Below, one piece after another: positions 37,561 through 50,000 of a DNA stretch of 64,000 nt. The stretch covers positions 810,501 to 874,500 of the forward strand of contig JAWRVZ010000016.1 of the NCBI GenBank assembly GCA_037043235.1. The letters are read 5' to 3'. Made by a program: the position numbers and the translations under genes. The notes beneath the pieces are model-generated. The model worked only from the letters and a program-made list of their open reading frames with translations. It was not told where the DNA came from and searched no databases. Source of the stretch: Rhodeus uyekii. Taxonomy: Eukaryota; Chordata; Actinopteri; Cypriniformes; Acheilognathidae. Numbering within the stretch: position 1 is the first letter of the stretch; the number at the start of each line of letters is the position of its first letter.

Positions 37561-38429
37561 TGAGTTGTTATAATGTGAAATGTAAACAATTGTTAAAATA
37601 AAAAATAAATGATCTTGCATGATCAGGATTGTGAAATGATGCCACTTTAAAAAAAATAATGGGATTCTCTATTGGATTGACATCATGCAATAGAGAAAAT
37701 GGACTGCACAACATTCACCTTACCTCATTACCACTCCTATGTTCATTTGCGCTCCATTAATTTCTTTATAGATGCTCTATTGCATGTGAAATTAATAAAG
37801 AGTGTAGTCTAAAATGAGTCTTCGGTTAATTTATTTTTCACTTGGTAATGTCATGTCCTTTACATTTCACCCAGGCAGGAGCGATAATGATCTCTGGAGC
37901 TCTAAAACATATTTTTATACTAAGTGGCTGTCTACAGGTGGCTTTTTTGTGACAGCATACAAGACAGTTTACTTTTCTAAATTCAGAAATGAGGCATGAA
38001 AGCCCAAGTTAATGGGGACCATGGTGTGAGAATCTAGAAACTAGATATGTGTGATCATTACGCATGTGATATATGTGGTGGAAGGGTGTCATTAGAAATG
38101 TCAGTGGAGGGCAAATTATCTGCACAAACAGCAGTCGTTCTGAAATGCTTTCTAAAATGATAAGCCTAATAAGTCTGTTGAGTGGTACAAACAGCCATGA
38201 AGGGGAATTCCTGTCAAGACAGACTCATTATATATGATCTATTTAAGGGGAGTTCCAATCTTTTCTTTTGTTCACTCTCAGTGATTTATTCAAAGCCTGC
38301 ATGAGAGATAAGAGTGTACTTATTGTCTTATTATCAGCTGCCGGTTGGCAAATGTCCAATAGACACGTCTAGGTTACTATTGTAAACTACGTTCCATGAA
38401 GGAGGGATTTTGTTAGGTGTAGCTCAACA
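37561..38429. other. Intergenic, no gene seen
   Basis: No exon or named repeat. Confidence 0.35.
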
Positions 38430-38680
38430 TGCAGTTCTATAGTTGTCTGCGCCAGTGCCCAGGAAGACATGACACTTCTGGAAGAGTGTGCCCTAACCCC
38501 CAGGGGGCACAGCTACTCTTAGGCTTGGTATACCAAGACGATGGCTTCCACTGTCCAGTGGAGCAATCTCTGCTTGGAGACAGCCTTTCCCTTCTGCTGT
38601 CCTAAATAACATACGAAGAACTGGTCTGAGATCCTGAAGCTCTTTGTTCGGTCCACGGTCACACAGAACAAGGCTGAGTG
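38430..38680 (-). pseudogene. DIRS-like tyrosine recombinase relic
   Basis: Minus-strand translation gives FVCYLGQQKGKAVSKQRL, then HWTVEAIVLVYQA, two in-frame stops, then CPLGVRAHSSRSVMSSWALAQ. The R-A-H-S-x-R-S order with WAL fits the C-terminal catalytic region of DIRS-type retroelement tyrosine recombinases. No other DIRS domain is seen nearby. The stops show it is dead. Confidence 0.55.
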
Positions 38681-39299
38681 CACTAGAACGAGGGAACACT
38701 CATCTCATGCACTCAACACAGAAGACAGACACACAGAGAATGAATGTCTGAATCCCGACATAAAACCAAAACAGAACTAAATTAAGTGTCGGGATCCGAA
38801 CACCATGCCCCACACACAAGACAGGTAACATGGACAAGAGCGCACAACTCGAGCAAACTCGAAGATGCACGCTCACACAAAAAAAAGAAAATACAGTAGT
38901 CTCAGGGCTCTGTCACAAAGCCCAGAGTAAACTGGACCAAAGTGATAGAACCCTGACACCAAGCGCAGCAAGTGCATTTGATTTTATGTGGCTGCTCAAC
39001 TGCTATATAAAAATGCACTTTATGTGATTTTATGTGAGTGTTCTAGTAATATTGTTTGTAGTTTTAAATGAGTTAAATACCCTTAAATAATCTTGTAGTG
39101 ACTCAAATATACAGTATTTAAATATTTTCTTTATATATACGTTATTAAGGTAAACATCTGAACTAAGATCATGTTATTAATGAAAGATTAAATAAATTGT
39201 TCCGGTGATGAAGAATAAGATGTTTTGAGTTATTCCACGTGGCCTCTATATGCCCCCGCTGTCCTTTTCCATGCCCCCTTGTATTATAAACTCGAACAG
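38681..39299. other. Intergenic, no gene seen
   Basis: Short AT-rich stretch without recognisable features. Confidence 0.35.
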
Positions 39300-41105
39300 C
39301 TCAGAATCACAGGCAAGGTAGAAAGACTATATAAATCAGAAAATAAATTTGAAAGGATATTGTGAAAGGATAAATTTGAAATGCCATGCATTTACAAGAA
39401 CCATAAAGAAAGATTCTGACAGTGGGTGTGCTATTAATCATAAAGACAAGATTTTTCTTCTGTAAGAACTTTAAGGAGTTAAAACTAGCCGAAAAGAAAG
39501 CTGCTGTGAAGAAAGAGTAGGGCATGTAAAAAGTGCCTTGGATGAAATGAGGGTGACTGACTGCAGAGAGACATTCGAAAATAGAATATAAAAATAGAGA
39601 CTGCAGAAAAGAAAATACACCTGATCATCATTATTTTCTTTGTCCAAGAACTGAGAAAAGGTCTCTAAAGGATAGTAAGAAGATAAATGTGCTAACAGCA
39701 GAGCAAGAGGAATTTTTAGCTGAACTTTCCCCAGAGCTGGTTGACTGATGCAAAAATACCGCCACCAACAAAGCCACAGCAGTGACTTGCACTGAAAATA
39801 ACCCAAGTTAAACTTTTAAAGGAAAGTAGGGTACAATAACTACCTGGCATCATGATGCTCATGGAAGCTACAGCAACTATGAGGAAGAAGATTGATAAAG
39901 TCCGGTAGAACATGCATCAGATACCTACTATTTAAGGCTGCGGAAACTTTGAGGCGAAGGAGCAAAGATATAACTTAAAAAGTTTCTAGAATGGCCATCA
40001 AGGTGAAAACCAAGTGATATCTTCAGTCTTAAGAGTTGATGAACTGAAATCAAGTCAAGACTGATGAAGAGCACAAAAGCCTCTTTGTTATGGCTTGAAT
40101 TAAATTGTTAAAGTGCATAAAGTCATCAAACCTAAGCAATTGTGGAAGTTCTTCCCAGAAGTCAAACTTGAAAAGCTGGTAAGACCTAAAGAGATTGAAC
40201 TTCTTATTAGTCACTGAGAAGATTAGCCCCACAAAGAGTGAAGGTTGTGGGGTATCTTGTCTTATAGTACAGCCCTTTGTAGAGGAACTCATCCAGACTT
40301 ATTTCAAGAAATAAACATTAATGCACATGAGTCCAAAACGCATTTTGCTCACTCAATGAGAACAGCTGCAGCAAAGTATGAAGAGAAAGTGGAAGAATCT
40401 TAAATTCAAGTAATATGTAAGTCAGTCCAACTACTTCAAGAAACCAGAGCTGAGACGAACATTGCAGATGCTAGCAACTGTGAGTACTTGGAATCGTGCA
40501 AATGGGATAGCCTTGTAAACTGATGTGTGGAGTCTTTTGCCATGGAAACTGTCAACCAGGTGGTAAGAAGAGGACAATGGCACAGGAAAGAGAACTTGAG
40601 ATTTTAAAAGAGTGTGGGTACAGCAAGTCTCTTAATTGGCATGCAAAATATTCCTGGACTGAAGATCCAGCTTACTTTCCTAGTAATAGACGTGGAAATT
40701 AACGTAAGCAACATTTCTGAGAACAGAAAAGCAGCTCAAATTGCTGGAATGGGCCAGTGTTGTATGTGAGTCACCTGATTGCAGAAACACTTGGCATGGA
40801 ACAGCAGTTAGATATTTAAAGGAGTGAGTATGAATTATCTTCTGAAAGGTCCAGATATTCTTAACCTGATCAAATCTGTTCTTCTAAGGCTTAGGAGAGG
40901 AGTTTATGCAGTCCTACGAGATATCAGGGAGATGGATAACTCAACATGACTTGACGAGAGAGAAATACATCTACATCAGGTTTCTGTGGAGAGATGATCT
41001 GACTGAAGAAATAGGAGAATATGCTTTTTCACCACATCAATTCATTTTTCCAAGCAGAAAAGGAAGGTTTGAGTTATTTCATGCACTTTCTGACGTTGAT
41101 TGAAG
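39300..41105 (+). pseudogene. BEL/Pao-like LTR retrotransposon relic
   Basis: The plus strand reads as a heavily stopped retroelement. A gag-like part lies near 39540-39620 (RVTDCRETFENRI). A protease-like LKIQLTFLVIDVE lies at about 40650-40700. The reverse-transcriptase segment GPDILNLIKSVLLRLRRGVYA, then VLRDIREMDNS, FLWRDDLTEEIGEYAFSP, lies at about 40845-41035. These match BEL/Pao family order. Many stops and frameshifts are present, and no LTRs were identified. Confidence 0.6.
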
Positions 41106-42526
41106 CCTTTTTCTAGTTTGGGCACACATTAAGGCTAAGAATCCCTGAATAACTTGACAATGGCAGTTCTTCATTTATTCAAATAGATATTTACAAGGGG
41201 AACATTTGTGCTTGGTCAAGATCTCTTTGTATGTGAAAGTTTCAGGAAAAAAACAATTTTACTCGGAAGGAGAGTGGGAGGCTAGATTAGATATGAATTC
41301 ATAATGTGCTTGCTATTTACACTTTTACAATCAAGCCTTTGAAGTTTCACTCATAACTCTATTTGCTAATCACAAATAATGAATACAATTAAAGATCATT
41401 GTCATTCATTGTAGTTCTGATTCTTCTTCTTCTTCTACCTCACTACATCTTTAATGGGCTGAAGGCAGTCCTTACTGTTAGTGTCCATTCTGGTACTGCC
41501 CACTTCTCCTGAGTGTCACAACTCAGCCAGCTGTCATCTTGCCAATGAATATAAATCAAAGAAAAGCGTGCATGTACCGAATGGGGCTTAATGATGCGGG
41601 ACAGAGACCCCTTCCTGGAAATTTCTTTCTCTGCTGACGTAAAAGAGCATGTCTTGTTTACAGAAATACACCAATCCGTGACTGTTATTTATACTGTAAA
41701 AGGAAATTAACCACCTCTAAATCAAGACACTTTTTATTTATTTATTTATTACTGTCAATAGATAGTGAACCTGGGCCTATGTGAAAATTGCGTAGATTAT
41801 GTAAGTCATAGTAATTGTAAATCACTGGTTTATTGATGAATAATAGTAATAATACAGGGAACTTGCCAAGTGCTCCTCTGGATGGATGTACATATAGGGC
41901 ACATTTATTTACCGGTGTTTGTTTGTTTGTTTGTTTTTTGTATGTATGTATGTGTGCGTGTATGTGTGTAAGTAAGTAAGTGTTGGTAGCCAGAAGCTAT
42001 ACATACCTTTCTTTTAATTTAAAAACAGAAAGAAACTATACTGTAAGAGACATTTTACATATAGAATAATTTAAAATAATCTTTCATTTGTAAATTGTGA
42101 ATAAAGCATATTCAGCTAATTCAGTTATTTAACTTTTCATTTTTTTTTTTTATTGCTTACATACCAAAAGTGGTAGTTGAGGCAAACTTAATCAAACCAT
42201 TCACTCATGTATGTTTTCTTCAGACCATATCTACAAAACGGCAATCTGCTTTACTCTCAAATGTTTAGGAAAATGCTAAACACAGCTCCTTACATTAGAC
42301 TTATCTTTCAAAACTAACAGCTCTTTTGTTTCATTTGGGAAACACTGACATTTAAATGCTGCATCCATTTACTGACAAACTACTCCAAATGATGTGTGGA
42401 AACACATACATAATTTGTTTGATTAGAAATCAAAACACAATGGGTCTACTTTGTACCAACATTTAAATTAATCATTTGATTCAAAGCAATTAATGTGTAC
42501 ACATTTGTATATTGTACTTATATACA

Positions 42527-42592
<66 letters not shown>

Positions 42593-43649
42593 TTTGCTTA
42601 AAGTATAAAACATTTTGATCTTATTTGACCTCATTTGATAACTTAGAAAATCAAAACTAAATAAATACATATTGTACCAAGAGATGTGTGATGTTTTGCA
42701 TGGTGTGTGTGTGTTTTGTGGCTTTGTGTGTAGAGTTTGGAGAAAAGGAGCCATAGTTTGAGAAATTGTGGATAAACTATTTAAAAGAATTGTATTAGAA
42801 TTTTCTCAACTGCTAACACACAATTCATAAAACAATCTCACAACTATAAACATAATCACAGAACTACACATCAAACTGTCACATTGAAATCGTTAAATAG
42901 TTTGGTCAAAGACATTCTCTTTTCTCAGATGAAACACAAAAAACCTACAATTTTTTTTTGCAATTTAGGAATAGTTTATATTATGAAAAAGTGCAGATAC
43001 AGTAAAAAACAACAATAAGTTTTAGGAACAAATGATTTGCATTATCCTACTTTAAAGTGATCTTACAGTAGATGAAAAGTAGTAAAGATACGATGGTTAG
43101 AAACAAATAATTGAATATGAACTATGCAACACAATACAGTACTGTCAGTTACAGTAGAGTAAAAAATGAATGAACGCAGTTTATCCTCTGCACCTTTGGT
43201 CAAATTTCATTACAGCACACAGTTTCTTGATATTCTGACTCCTATTTATCCTGGGATTCTGAGTGATCAGTTTTGCTACTTAATATGTATTCAGTGTTAT
43301 TTGAGTTCACGTTATAATAAATAAATAATTATTTGTATTATGTGTTTGTGTTTTATGTATGACAACATGCTTAAACCAACATGAGGACATTTTTGTGTAG
43401 TTTTTCGGAAATAATGAATAAAATTTTAATGTGTTTTCACAGGTGAAATGTGTAAATCGTTTTGAGAATTGTGCCTTGTCTTTATGATAAAATGTAAAGA
43501 AAAAAAATAAATCAAACGTTACCATTATGGATTCAAGCGATGCTTTCTGTCCATTGATAAAAATTAACGTTTATTTTGGGGTTTGCAATGCATGATCTAA
43601 AAATTAAATTGTACAGCGTTACAGAACTCAGACGCTCTTCTAGTCCATG
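41106..43649. other. Intergenic with (AT)n microsatellite
   Basis: No gene. It holds a TTC run near 41430 and GTTT/GTAT repeats near 41925-41980. An uninterrupted (AT)n tract lies at 42528-42588. The remainder is AT-rich unique sequence. Confidence 0.6.
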
Positions 43650-43689
43650 AGACGCACAACTGACAGATGACGTCATGAGAGAAAACGCC

Positions 43690-43840
43690 GTTTGATTGGT
43701 GGAGCGCTGTCTCGTAGGCAGACACGCCTCTTACGTTGCAAGCGCAATCATTGATTTGATACATTTTTAAATGACTCCAGTCCGATTGGTCAGCAGTTTG
43801 TCACAACCGACCAATCATTTTAGAGCGGAGCTGTTTGAAA
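43690..43840 (+). promoter_or_regulatory. pif1 promoter: CCAAT boxes and CHR-like site
   Basis: Inverted CCAAT boxes (ATTGG) are at 43695-43699 and 43785-43789. A forward CCAAT is at 43811-43815 and TTTGAA, the CHR consensus, is at 43834-43839. No TATA box is seen. Spaced NF-Y sites followed by a CHR are the hallmark of late S/G2 cell-cycle promoters, and PIF1 is known to be cell-cycle regulated. The motifs are seen; the use is inferred. Confidence 0.5.
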
Positions 43841-43849
43841 ATCATGCAT

Positions 43850-43884
43850 GAGCTGATTGATTGTTCCAGCAGTGCAGGAGTAAG
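43850..43884 (+). other. Non-coding first exon of pif1 (3' part)
   Basis: A strong donor TAAG/GTGAGT ends the exon at 43884, and a strong acceptor with a pyrimidine tract (TTCTTCTATGCTCTCTCCAG) ends at 44010. The exon start is not determined. If the intron is retained, an in-frame ATG at 43998 would add six residues. Confidence 0.45.
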
Positions 43885-44015
43885 GTGAGTTAGTAAAGAC
43901 ATGAACACGTACGTTTCAGTTGAGATTAATGTTTGTTTGTTGCATGTCACTATAATGTTAAACGTACTGCTACTCAAGAGCTTTAAGCTGTTCTTCTATG
44001 CTCTCTCCAGGTGAA

Positions 44016-47000
44016 ATGCCGGGGCACATTGAGCCGGCTGAGCTCCAGTGCACCGTGGCGGTAGAGCGCTTGAATCCTGCAGGTCAAGCCATCAAACGGC
44101 AGCTCATCCGCAAAGCCACCGTCACGTTAGGGCGAAATGAGTTTCAGGAGATGGTCCTGCGCGTGCACGACGGCAAAGCTCCTCAGAACTTCATGCTGCG
44201 CGATTTCCAGCTCTTTACGCGTTTTGCAAAGGATGGGAAATGCACTGTTAAGTTCGTTCCGGAGAGCACACAGGTTCTGGTCTCCGATTGTCCGCCGGAT
44301 CATCTCAAGGTGTTCCTCAAGACGCTCAGCATCAAACATCAAGCATCCCAAAGCAACAAGCCTATGAGTGATCGGGCCAAACTACGAGCCTGCCTTCCTA
44401 GAGCCTTTGAGACCGTCAGCCCTCTCCAGCTGAAAGATGTGCAGAAAGCAAACGAGATGAGGAGTAAAGTGAACGCCCCAATTCAACCCAGAGCTCTTGC
44501 AGAGAGATCTGCCAGTAATGTCTTGGGTGAAAGGAAACAAGTGAAAAGACCCAGACCTGATTGTGACACTAGTCCGGTATGCTTATCCTTTTGTACACTT
44601 ATGTAGATTATAAGCGCACTTCTTTTTCCGAGACCATATTAGAGTGAGTTTTTATAAACCATTACCTAACCAAATTAAGTAGGAATATTTCAAAGTGTCT
44701 TGGCCTGTCCCACCTCAAGGGTCCACCTTTTCCAATGCATTTACCAACTAAACTCTTAAAATAATATTGACTAATTAATTTCAATCCAGTAAATTGAATT
44801 TTTTTCACTCTGTTTAAACTCCATATTCATTTAAGTTTGTTGTTGTCAAAAGCCATTTTAGTGACCACAATCATACTATATCATGTCTCACATTTTTATT
44901 TCTGAGATTAAACACTTTTGGAAAGGTGAGCACTTTTTACCTACCGTTTGCCAAAAAGGACCATTCAATGGTCGTGTGAAGAATTACCTTATTTTCCCAC
45001 ATATAACCTGTGGGTTATACCATATTTTACAAACCCCCGCAGGGAGGTGCAGGTTATATAAGGGTGCGGGTTATGTCACAAATGTTTTACACGTAATATG
45101 TCAATATATTTGTTAGGGACGCAAGTTTTTTTTTTTTGCTGTATTTTCTTTTTCTTTCTTGCTGGCACTGATAGGCTGTATTGACCTGTCAATCATACAA
45201 GACGACGCGATTGGCTGTGCTGCCATGTTCTTATCTCATCCGATGATCAACACCTGTAGAAATGTTTCTAAAGGGACGAGCTGCTGCACAGCGGGACAGA
45301 CTGCTTTTTCTTTTTGTTCTGATTCTGACTTGTGTTTGTTTTCTTATTGTTAAATTTTTGCACACAAGCACTGTGTACTGAGCCTGAACAGTTATGGATA
45401 ATTGACAACATGCAAGCAAAATTCGAAATGTGAACTTAAAAAAAGTTCATAAATCTATGCCAACGATTTTTTTTTTAATTAGTATTTTTTACCAACAAAA
45501 AAAAACCGTGTGTGTTATATGCGGGAAAATACGGTGACGCAATTCTATCATGCATTGTGCAGAATTGTGAACTGATTATTTGTCTCTTTTAGGTTAAAGC
45601 ACTTCATCCCAATAAGAAGCCTGCCTTGGTTATGCCTGTGGCACAAAAGCTAAGCAAAGAACAAACCGCAGTGCTCAATGCAGTCTTGAGTGGCAAGAAT
45701 GTGTTTTTCACGGGCAGTGCAGGTAATGAACTTCACAGATTGTTTATGCATTTTCTTTCCAAACACCACTGATCATGGCTTCATTTTTAGGTACAGGGAA
45801 GTCCTTCTTGCTCAAAAGGATTGTGGGCTCTCTGCCTCCAAAAAGCACCTATGCGACAGCGAGCACTGGTGTCGCAGCCTGTCACATAGGAGGGACGACG
45901 CTGCACAGTTTTGCAGGTTAGAACATTTAAAGTTCAAAAATTGTGACAGACAGTGAATGCAAACATGTTACATGCGTTCATGAGAATCTTCCTTATTAAT
46001 AATTGATGGCAACCCTTTTTTTAAAACGGATAAGTATCCTTTCACCCTAAATCAAACAGTAATCATGTTGGCAGGAGATTTATTTCAGTATGTACACACC
46101 ACAAGGGTCACTTTCCTGAAGCGTCACGCATGATCAACACCTTTCTCAAATCTATAAATAGAGTTGTGAGTCATTTGTCTCTCTTTATCAGGCATTGGGT
46201 CCGGCTCTGCTCCTCTTGAGCAGTGTCTTGAGCTCGCCCAGCGTCCTGGAGTGCTGCAGCACTGGACTTCCTGCAAACACCTCATTATTGATGAGATCTC
46301 AATGGTGGAGGCGGAGTTCTTTGACAAACTGGAAGCCATAGCCAGGTGGGCCACTCTGAACGAACTTGAGACATTAAAAAAAAGTTAAGGAGACTTTATT
46401 TTGTCTCAGCGCACTTAATTTTCCACATGGATAAAATTCAATTTACCATTATCGGGTAATCTGGCGATAAGGGTTATGATTTTGTTGTTTTTAACAGTTG
46501 GAAAGCGGCAGCAGGTGGCAAATGAATATCTGAATGTGATTTGGATCAGAAATGAATACAAATTAATCCAAAGGATCTATTCTCAAAAGTCCCAGTCTAG
46601 TACATGTTTGCTAATTCTCATCTGTTCTGAAGGAAAGGAACAATATGAGGTCAGAGTTGCGTTATTAGATGTGTCATTTGTATATCATGTTTCTAGGTCC
46701 ATCAGAAGATCAACTGAGCCATTTGGAGGGATTCAGCTGATTGTGTGCGGAGACTTTCTTCAACTTCCACCTGTATCAAAAGGAAAGGACAAAGCTAACT
46801 TTTGTTTCCAGGTACTACCCTTCTTATTTGGGCATATGTCATGCTTTATTTAACCTTACTTGCATTTAAAAGGATAGTTAACCCAAAAGTGAATTTTTGA
46901 CTGTCCTTCATGACATTTCAAACTGATAAGGCTTTCTTTCATCTTCAAATTACAAATGAAGGTATTTTTATTGACCCCTGAGAGGTTTCTATCTCTCCAT

Positions 47001-50000
47001 TGACCGTCAATTCCCTTAACTTTGAGGTTTTAGAAAGTTAATGAAAAATGCAATCCATAGGGGCTGAGCAGTTTTAGTCCATAAACATTGTTTACAAAGG
47101 TTTGAACAGTTGACAAAGTGCCATGGGAAGTCAAATTATCCATAATTTCCCTATACTGAAGATGATGATGATAATACTTTAGCCAGGTTTATACTAATTT
47201 CTCATTAATAGCAGAACATATTTTACACATGGGGGAAGCCAATTTAGTCAACTTTAAAGCTCTTGTTTCTAACTTTTATGAAAAGTAACCATTATTGTAA
47301 TTATTTGATTATAGTATGTTACAATAAGAATGTAATTACAGGCCTGACCATTGGCCAGTGTTAATTTTTTTTTTGTTGCTTTTAAATCTATAGCATTTAA
47401 GAAAAATGGCAACCTACACATTCAGAAACTATAGCTACAACATGCCACAGTTGTAATGTATACTACTTATCAAAATGTATCTCAATAAACTTAATGAATT
47501 CTAGTAAAGGAGGTCATGAGTTAAAACTGCAGGATGAAGCTTTCCCCTCTTTTCATCAGTCTTTAGTTTGTGGCCGTTTTAAATCATGTTTGACTTTCAT
47601 CATAGTATTTTAATGTGGAACATTCTCCATGGATTTCAAATGGCTTGCACATTTTATCATCAGCCTTGCAATGGAAACGTCTCTAATCTTATCCCACTTT
47701 GAGCGCTCCGCTGAACGCGCCTACGGCGACTCGTGTGACACTCATGCAAATTATAGTTGATTCAGTTCGTACAGCTTATAAAGACTTCAAACGTGCAATG
47801 TATGTAATTAGTTAATAGCCTGATTCTTTGTTTAGTGGGTTAGGTCAGGGGAAAAGGGGAAAGTGAGGATATGCCACAGATTAAAATGTAGTATACTGTG
47901 TATGGATGTGCACAGTTTGAAGATGAATGAAAGCAAGTCATGATATCTTTCATTTGTGAATTATCTATCCCTTTAAGTGTACATTGTAAGGCTTTAAAAT
48001 TCGACAAGATGGTGAAAGTTGATTTTCGTTCAACTGTTTATAATTGTTTTTTGGGATAACTATGCCCACTGTCCAAGTTAAGAATAAGATTTTTATTTTG
48101 CCTGCAGTCGAGGAGCTGGCGGAAGTGCATCCATATGAACATGGAGCTGATGGAAGTGCGCAGACAAACCGACAAGGCTTTTATTTCTCTCCTTCAGGCT
48201 GTGAGAGTGGGCAGGTACTGATCTCTCCCCACGGCCACCATTCAGTGTAGTGACTCACTGGCTCAGTGTTATTGGGATGCAATCCCTGTGATTCGTGGTC
48301 AGTTTTTTCGATGACCTAAAGTGGTTCTTGTAGGTGTTTTTTTTTTTTTTTTTTTTATAAATGCTTGTAAGTCTTATAGTGTGGAATTTTCAAGCTTCGT
48401 CTTGTAGTCAGTGAAGTTGTGACTTGCTTCAGCTACCTTTGTAACAGTGGCTCTCCTTCCCGTAGAGTCACAGATGAAGTTACCACACAGTTGCTGGGAA
48501 GTGCCAGTCACTGCATTGAAAGGGATGGTATCCTAGCAACCAGGCTGTGCACACACAAGGATGATGTGGAGCTCACGAATGAGCATAAACTTAAACAGTT
48601 ACCAGGTTGGTCATATAGAAGTTGAATTTTCCACTGGAAATGTGACTTGATTTGCTAGTCGCATCGAGTGGTAAATGTTCTGGTGTCGTTGTTAATGGGG
48701 TTTGAATGAGATCATCGGAAGCTGAATTAATTTCTGATCTGATTCACGAGTGACCACATGAAGCACTGCAAACCATGTAGGAATATGCTGTAGAATAATA
48801 ACTGAGAACTGTAAGATGAGCAATTCAGAAATAAGGTATTTGACATTTAAGTCTCTTAAGCGTTTGCTTGCAGGGGCTGTGCGAGTATTCGAGGCGGTGG
48901 ATAGTGACCCCATGCTGGTTCAGACCATTGACGCTCAGAGTCCAGTGTGTCGGCTGTTGCAGCTGAAAGTGGGTGCTCAGGTAGGCGTTTTATCTCCTTC
49001 TGGCTAACATTTGCTCTTGAATTTTAATATCCAATATTGCAAGAACCTTTTTATTTGTTCAGGTCATTCTTACTAAAAACTTGGATGTCCAGAGGGGTCT
49101 AGTGAACGGAGCCAGGGGAGTAGTGGTTGACTTTCAGCCAGGCAATCAAGGTACGGCTGACTGTGAAACGGTGACAGGCACTTCTACACATCGTGTATTA
49201 CTTTCTCTGTCATGAGTGTGTTTTAATAAAAATGCTATCATAAACAGAAACTATACTACTATCAGCCAATAAATGGGTAAATTTCACAAAGAATGTACCT
49301 GTATCATATTTCGGCTCAACTGGGAGAAATAAAATGCACATTTTTTTTAAGTGTGTGTTTGTATATATGCATTTAAACATTCCACAGAAAAGTCATGATA
49401 CTGTACTAGCTGTGCTCTCATGCTTATTGCGCATTATTGGACGCATTCCCGCAAATTTTGTACTTGCCCAAAGTGTTAAGCCTTATTATTTTTCCAGTTT
49501 CTTTTAATAGCACAGAAACTACGTTTTTAAAATAATTTTTTGTATTAATTACCCCTGTTGTTGTAATAAAATTCGGGTGTTTTCCATTTTAAAATGTTCT
49601 TTACCGGCTTTCAGATTCACCCAAATATCGCTGAACTTGGCTGGTTCTAGGATATAAACGCATGTTGTGACATCCTATCATTCACAGGTCTCCCCCGGGT
49701 GCGATTCCTTTGCGGGGCTGTTGAGGTAATGAAGAGAGAGCGTTGGATGTTTAAAGCATCGGGGGGGCTTTACCTGAGCCGACAGCAGCTGCCACTCAAA
49801 CTGGCCTGGGCCATTTCAATCCACAAGAGTCAGGTGAGCTCTGCTCTGAATCCCCATCATGAGTCAAACCTGCATCAGCTGAATGCATAGAAAGAAATCT
49901 AATATTACAAGATTGTGCAGTTGGTCTCCTACTGTTCTGGGCCTAGAGGAAATTATTGCGCGATTTGCACTGAAAGCCCTATTAAAATAAAATGACTTGT

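Noticed and set aside
38493..38699. 68-aa minus frame over the recombinase relic
   Set aside because: It is in a different frame from the DIRS-like recombinase text and shows no similarity of its own.
46476..46853. 125-aa open frame in pif1 as a separate gene
   Set aside because: It is intron sequence running into exon 46697-46811. The conserved part is only the PIF1 helicase segment.
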